Origin: Acanthococcus lagerstroemiae
Lineage: Eukaryota; Arthropoda; Insecta; Hemiptera; Eriococcidae
Length of the DNA: 64,000 nucleotides
Assembly (NCBI GenBank): GCA_031841125.1
Contig: CM063110.1
Span: forward strand, 36,285,214 to 36,349,213
Reading direction: 5' to 3'
Position 1 is the first letter of the stretch. Every line of letters starts with the position of its first letter. The translations under genes were made by a program, and so were the position numbers. Below, in pieces: positions 59,566-64,000 of the stretch. The notes under the pieces were generated by a model. The model saw only the letters and a list, made by a program, of their open reading frames with translations, was not told where the DNA came from and searched no databases.

Positions 59566-61194
59566 GTACGTATTTCAACTTCTCAATCCTTTCTATCATT
59601 TACTCCTCGGGGTCATCGCTATATAAAAAATTCATGTATTATCCATTCCGTCATCAAAATGTTCTCTTCTTCAGGAATTGAAGGAGAGCTTCTCAGCTCA
59701 CTCACACCTTGACAGTGTCCGATGCGTCGCTACTTCTGAGAATTATGCTGCTTCCGGCGGCACCGACGAAAATATTCACATTTATGACATGGTTAATCGA
59801 AAAGGAAGTGGCACAATCATGCAGCACAACGGTGAAGCATTTAGTATTATGTTCGTTGGAATTTCTGTATACGCAGTGGAATTCGTTAGACGTAATAACA
59901 TTGGACTGTTCATTCATTTTGTAGGAACGATAACTAGTTTGAAATTCACTCCCGAAAATGGACATCTAATGAGCTGTAGTCAAGATGGTTCGATTGCCAT
60001 TTTTCGAGTAGGGAGTTGGCAGCCAGAAAAAGTATGGACTGCCGCTCATAAAGGAGCTGGTGAGTATACTCAGTCATCTGTTGTCTGTTTATTGGTGTTC
60101 TATTTCTGTTCACTTATGTCAAATGTATTTTGAATGTTGTCGGTGTTCCTAGGTGTACACTGTCTCGATGTTCATCCTAGTAGCAAATTAGCTCTTTCGT
60201 TGGGACAGAATAAAACGTTAAGGACGTGGAATCTTGTCAAAGGTAGACCAGCCTACACTTCTAATCTAGCAAGGTATTTGGACATTATCAGCGTTCTCAA
60301 TGTTTCACTGTTTTCAGTTCTTGTTCACTTTTCATCTCATGCTAAATGATAAAATTTCAAGCCTGCATGTCGAAGAAGTATTAATTCCTCTTTGTTTCTT
60401 TCATTTTTCTTCTAGTCTAGGAAAATACATGGATACAGTTGTGTGGTCATCAAGAGGGACCTACTTTGCAGTTCCAGCCGATAATAAAATTCACGTTTTT
60501 AATATTGATGTTGCTGGTATTATGTCTACGGTACAATGTAATTCCCGCATAACGAGTATTTCTTTCATTCAGGTAATAATCGTGCATTTTACATACTTGA
60601 TGAATGTTATGATCACAAAATCGCAGTTCCGCGGGTTCTGCTTGGAGATTGATAATATTTCGTTTCGAAGAATAAGCCATTTGACGAGGACTTTTGTACC
60701 CTAAAACCTGGCGTTCAGCCAGTTAATCATGCTCAATGCCAGTAAAATTTCGATATTTCTAAATGAGTGTTCAATTTGGACTCTCTAATTCGTCAAAGTT
60801 CTTGTTTCAGGATACTAGATTTTAGGTGTAAGGGACTTCTACAGTCCGTGATACGTATAGTTGTAGGAGCTTGAATTTTAGGCGTTTCAGAGTTAATTGA
60901 ATCTTTCGTTTTCAGGATGATATTGTATGTTTTGGTGAAGAAGGAGGAACGCTAATTTGTTACAATATTACGTTGAAGTCAGAATTATGGAGGGAAAAGG
61001 TTTCAGAAAGCAGAATCAAGTGCATATCCAGTGTATTAACCAAATGGATTGTTACTGCATGCAGCGATGGACAGATTGCTGTTTGGGAAATGTCTAATGT
61101 AAATACCAAGCCCGTGTTACTATCATCTACTAATACTGGATGTCGTATTACCTGTATGGATATTAGAATACCAATGAAAATAGAAGATTCCTAA
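59464..61194 (+). CDS. Pak1ip1: PAK1IP1/MAK11-like WD40 protein, six exons, complete
   Basis: A nucleolar WD40 protein. Its yeast homologue Mak11 acts in 60S ribosomal subunit assembly, and the vertebrate one also binds and restrains PAK1. Exons 59464-59565, 59675-59831, 59925-60059, 60153-60273, 60416-60572 and 60916-61194 join in phase to 316 codons, with GT-AG junctions. Diagnostic stretches are GGTDENIHIYDM, HNGTITSLKFTPENGHLMS, QDGSIAIFRV, AAHKGAGVHCLDVHP, SKLALSLGQNKTLRTWNLV, and SDGQIAVWEM, each in the expected WD-repeat order. The ATG at 59464 lies in a good context (TTCAAATGG), and upstream in-frame codons are non-ATG. The human protein is about 390 residues with a long lysine-rich C-terminal tail; here the frame stops at TCC TAA straight after the last blade. 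It starts 640 bp from the sphingosine kinase, in the opposite direction. Confidence 0.95.
59675..59831 (+). CDS. Pak1ip1: PAK1IP1-like exon 2
   Basis: The acceptor is TCTTCTTCAG|GAATTG and the donor CACAACG|GTGAAG. It encodes SAHSHLDSVRCVATSENYAA and GGTDENIHIYDMVNRKG, the second WD repeat. Confidence 0.95.
59925..60059 (+). CDS. Pak1ip1: PAK1IP1-like exon 3
   Basis: The acceptor is TTTTGTAG|GAACGA and the donor GAGCTG|GTGAGT. It encodes GTITSLKFTPENGHLMSCSQ, then DGSIAIFRV and TAAHKGA. Confidence 0.95.
60153..60273 (+). CDS. Pak1ip1: PAK1IP1-like exon 4
   Basis: The acceptor is TTCCTAG|GTGTAC and the donor GCAAG|GTATTT. It encodes VHCLDVHPSSKLALSLGQNK and TLRTWNLVKGRPAY, the most conserved block of the family. 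Confidence 0.95.
60416..60572 (+). CDS. Pak1ip1: PAK1IP1-like exon 5
   Basis: The acceptor is TTCTTCTAG|TCTAGG; the alternative AG four bases on would break the frame. The donor is TTCAG|GTAATA. It encodes LGKYMDTVVWSSRGTYFAVP, then NKIHVFNI and SRITSISFIQ. Confidence 0.92.
60916..61194 (+). CDS. Pak1ip1: PAK1IP1-like exon 6 (terminal)
   Basis: The acceptor is GTTTTCAG|GATGAT. 92 codons plus TAA, including DDIVCFGEEGGTLICYN, WIVTACSDGQIAVWEMSNV and CRITCMDI. The basic tail expected after this is missing. No canonical AATAAA lies in the first 400 bp downstream; the first one seen (61675) is inside a transposon. Confidence 0.92.
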   Translation, partial: DDIVCFGEEGGTLICYNITLKSELWREKVSESRIKCISSVLTKWIVTACSDGQIAVWEMSNVNTKPVLLSSTNTGCRITCMDIRIPMKIEDS

Positions 61195-61393
61195 TTTTTA
61201 ATTTTTTTCTTAGTCCTTAAATTGCGTGGTTGTTGTCTTGGCTGCAGGCTTGGCAACAATCTAATTATAAAGGAATTATATTTTTATTCAGAATGTGTGA
61301 ATTAATGGAAGAAAGTAATACTGAAATCAAACAATAAGAATGTTGCCTGCCGAATTGATTTCAGTTAAAACATGAATATTTTCGTATCTATTT

Positions 61394-62095
61394 GAGTATG
61401 CTAGTTCCATAGGTAGACTTTTTCAAAAACCTAGTTTTCCAGAAAATGCAAAAAAATGTTTCTCAGCTAATGTTCGGGCTTAATGGTTGGATATAGGTGC
61501 GATGGATCACTTTTTGTGCTCACATTGAAGATATAGGTCGAAAATTTTTTTCAAGTACTCCGATTCGTGTTCAAAAGGCGTTCAAAGATGGAGAAGTCTG
61601 GGTTTGACACGATGTTTTGAAATTGCTTATCAATTATTTTTGTTTATTATTGCTATAAAAGGCTGCAAAAGAGGAATAAAATGGAAATTATCAGTTGTTA
61701 CCACCTTTCAAAATGAGACATTTTTATCATCAATACACAAAAAATGAAAACGCAACATGATTCAGTTTTTGCTATATAGTTATAAAAAATTGAGCAATAA
61801 TTGAAAAGAAAAGACTACTTATTGTTTTACGTTAGTACACGATGACAATAATTCATTATCAAAAACACAGTTTTGTAAACAAAACAATAATCGTGTCAGA
61901 CCCAGACTTCTCCATAGAATAAGTCTACCTAATACCTATGATTCTAAACCAATTTTCGTTTGCATACTGGAGCGCTTCTGTTGTTTTTTGAAAATCGATG
62001 ACGTCACGTTGTAGGCAGTGTTGTACAGTAACCGAAACGATACTTAACTCAATTTCCCTAATTCGGAGAAGTCTACCTATGGAACTAGCATACTC
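61394..62095. mobile_element. Inverted-repeat DNA element with 4-bp TSD, downstream of PAK1IP1-like gene
   Basis: A 702-bp element. A perfect 27-bp terminal inverted repeat (starting GAGTATGCTAGTTCC; 61394-61420 and 62069-62095) is flanked by ATTT on both sides (61390-61393 and 62096-62099). A second inverted pair inside (GGAGAAGTCTGGGT at 61590, ACCCAGACTTCTCC at 61903) is nearly perfect over 23 bp. No transposase. Confidence 0.88.
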
Positions 62096-63339
62096 ATTTG
62101 ACAAATACCCCCTCCCCCCCAAAAAAAAATCGCTAAATTGTCAGCGCTTCGTGCTTGCCGTATCTTTATGAATATTTCGTAATACATACTTGATCAGAGG
62201 CAAAATTTTACAAACAAAATTCGATTGTGTGATATCTTATGCATCAAATTTAGATAATAAATACCGTTCCTTCGGTTCTTATACATTTTCAGAAGTCACA
62301 GTCATCTCTATTATTTCCGTTTTGGCAGTGGTTCAAAATGGAATTATTGTGTTAGATGATCGCTTGAAGATGAAGAAAATGGAATGTTTCGTTTCTTGGA
62401 AGACGCAAGCGACTGCAGGGCGCTGTAAACGTAATGAGTGGCTAGAATGACTGTTTGTTTTGGTTCCGCTCATGAAAATTCTTATGATTTGTCTCTTCGA
62501 GATTACGCTTGAAGAAGAAATGTTCCAGTTGCACCACGCGTACGTTCTGCGCATTCGGATATAAATCACTACAGCGGCGAATCTAGAGAAAGCAAGCCTA
62601 AAGAGGCTGTAGCCCCCCCCCCCCCAGGGCTGTCAAGTTTACACGAGATATTATGGTATTTAAAATAAAAGGGAAATTTCCAACGAGCTCCTGACAGAAA
62701 GGTATCTTTTCAGGTCAATAAATTTCATTTTCCGAGACATTCTTTACCTATAATTTAAAAAATGTTCACTTCCTTACTCGCTAATACACTATATTATTCA
62801 TTATTGTTTTTATGAGTGTAGCTACCCCCTCAGGAATTACGAGAAGGAGCAGCTGCTGAGTGCTGAGAATCACTTCTACTTACTACCTAGTTACTACCTG
62901 TTACTACACCAACTTCCGATGAATTATCCAGTGTTCACAGCGCTCCTACTAGCTCCTAGTTTCATTTTACCGACAGTATCAGTTTTTCCAAAACAGCGTA
63001 AGCTACGAAATCATAGTCTGTAGAAAAGTCCTTTTAAAGAGTGAATAAGTATACTTTTATAGTCCTTTTTCTTAAGTCAATTTGGATAGACACATACGGT
63101 CTTTGAAGTTTGTAGACTTTCTTATCTTCTGATTTTTTTTCTATTTTTCACAGCATCGATTTTAGTTTTGAAATCGTGCGGAAATCTGTAATCTATTCTT
63201 GTTCTCCAAACAATTCGTAAAGCGTCGATTTGATTATTAATTTTCCTATTTCTTGCCCATTGAGTTGTTTATCCTAAAATTATAGTGATCTAGTGAAGTT
63301 TCGACGAGTAGAAATTGTATTGGGATAATAAATATACCG

Positions 63340-63637
63340 GTGAGTTTTACTTCACAACTTCCTATTTTATTGGTTTATCTCTGAACCTCTAATTAGAGGA
63401 AGATACATACGTGGTCAATTTTTGATCTATATCATCTTCGTTGTCTTTTACTTCGAACCATTGTGAATTTTTACTGCTTTTTATAATAGGTACGTAACAA
63501 TCAGTACTGACTCCTACCTTGAGGAGACCGTCGTTTTACTCTAATTTCATCGATAACATGTTCATCATCGTTCGTAGATTTACGATTGAAACCATCGTAT
63601 TATGCGGGTAACTGATGTAAATTTTATTATCTTGCAG
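63340..63637 (+). other. Putative 5' UTR intron of the right-edge gene
   Basis: A CCG|GTGAGT donor at 63339/63340 and a TTATCTTGCAG acceptor ending at 63637 frame a plausible 298-bp intron upstream of the first ATG. This is inference from splice motifs only. Confidence 0.35.
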
Positions 63638-63762
63638 TGGTCCATCGTTTATTGTTATGCAACCTGTAAACGGACGAAGAATTTCTACGGCTCCGAGATT
63701 AAAAAGAGACTACTATTCTCGACAGCCCGAAAATGCAGAAATAATCAACTACGTCTATGATT
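63638..63762 (+). CDS. First coding exon of an unidentified gene (partial)
   Basis: After the acceptor at 63637, an ATG at 63657 opens 35 codons (MQPVNGRRISTAPRLKRDYY, ending NYVYD plus one base), closed by a strong donor, GATT|GTAAGT. I do not recognise the protein; the segment is basic at first and then acidic. The nearest AG downstream (63810) would lead to a stop almost at once, so the next exon probably lies beyond the window. Confidence 0.4.
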
Positions 63763-64000
63763 GTAAGTTTCTTAAGTCTCGTTGATGATATATAAATATT
63801 CGTATTTCAGGTAAGCTTTTCTGATTACCACGGCTGTATCCCGTTCAAGTTTTACATTCCACAATGTTAATGTATGCCGAAGACAAGAGTACTGTTCTGA
63901 ATTTTCTGAAGACGTGAATTCTGTTGACAACTAGCAATGGAGGGTAGTTTTCGAATGAAGTGTGATTATTAATCTAATTCTCTGAACGCCATTGTTTATT

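Noticed and set aside
62190..62450. Possible extra terminal exon of the PAK1IP1-like gene
   Set aside because: A GGCAG acceptor near 62329 precedes a basic 30-codon stretch, but exon 6 has its own stop and no convincing in-frame donor before it. It lies beyond a transposon.
63811..63850. Second exon of the right-edge gene after TATTTCAG
   Set aside because: Joining it to the first exon meets a stop within five codons, and the intron would be only 48 bp.

Overview
The window looks like nuclear DNA of an arthropod, most likely an insect with a large, repeat-filled genome. It is AT-rich, its genes are split by GT-AG introns, and most of it is intronic DNA packed with transposon debris: tRNA-derived SINEs, non-LTR retrotransposon fragments, hAT-type and other miniature inverted-repeat elements (MITEs), and minisatellites. 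There are no bacterial features. The species cannot be named from the sequence alone.

Two genes are well supported and a third is only touched. (1) A sphingosine kinase on the minus strand runs from 58824 down to 3402. Six coding exons (58322-58824, 23286-23427, 16101-16298, 10499-10619, 12138-12237 in the order 1, 2, 3, 5, 4, and 3402-3616) join in phase across introns of about 1.5 to 35 kb. The C-terminal exons must lie beyond the left edge. Exon 1 holds a one-base reading-frame break in a T run on the coding strand. (2) A PAK1IP1/MAK11-type WD40 protein on the plus strand has six exons between 59464 and 61194, complete from ATG to stop, with short introns. The two genes are divergent, with about 640 bp between their start codons, so they probably share a bidirectional promoter. 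(3) At the right edge, 63638-63762 looks like the first coding exon of another plus-strand gene that I do not recognise.

The rest is mostly sphingosine kinase intron. Intron 6 (left edge) holds a GC-rich inverted-repeat element and a 21-bp minisatellite. Intron 5 holds a palindromic MITE with a 7-bp target duplication, two SINEs with perfect target duplications, and a TTAAGACT-type repeat array into which a hAT MITE and one SINE inserted. Introns 3 and 2 hold three hAT-type MITEs and a 115-bp tandem repeat. The 35-kb intron 1 holds two 1.1-kb copies of a transposon family with 4-bp target duplications, each carrying a nested insert, as well as a fold-back element split by another MITE. It also holds four separate LINE fragments, several more hAT MITEs and several tandem repeats. 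At least eight elements can be delimited to the base by their target duplications, and nesting gives relative ages for several of them.

I found no CRISPR array, rRNA or functional tRNA, and no cluster that reads as a new multi-gene system. The most interesting items are the frame break in an otherwise well-conserved kinase gene, the missing basic tail of the PAK1IP1 homologue, and the several small transposon families that can be defined precisely here.
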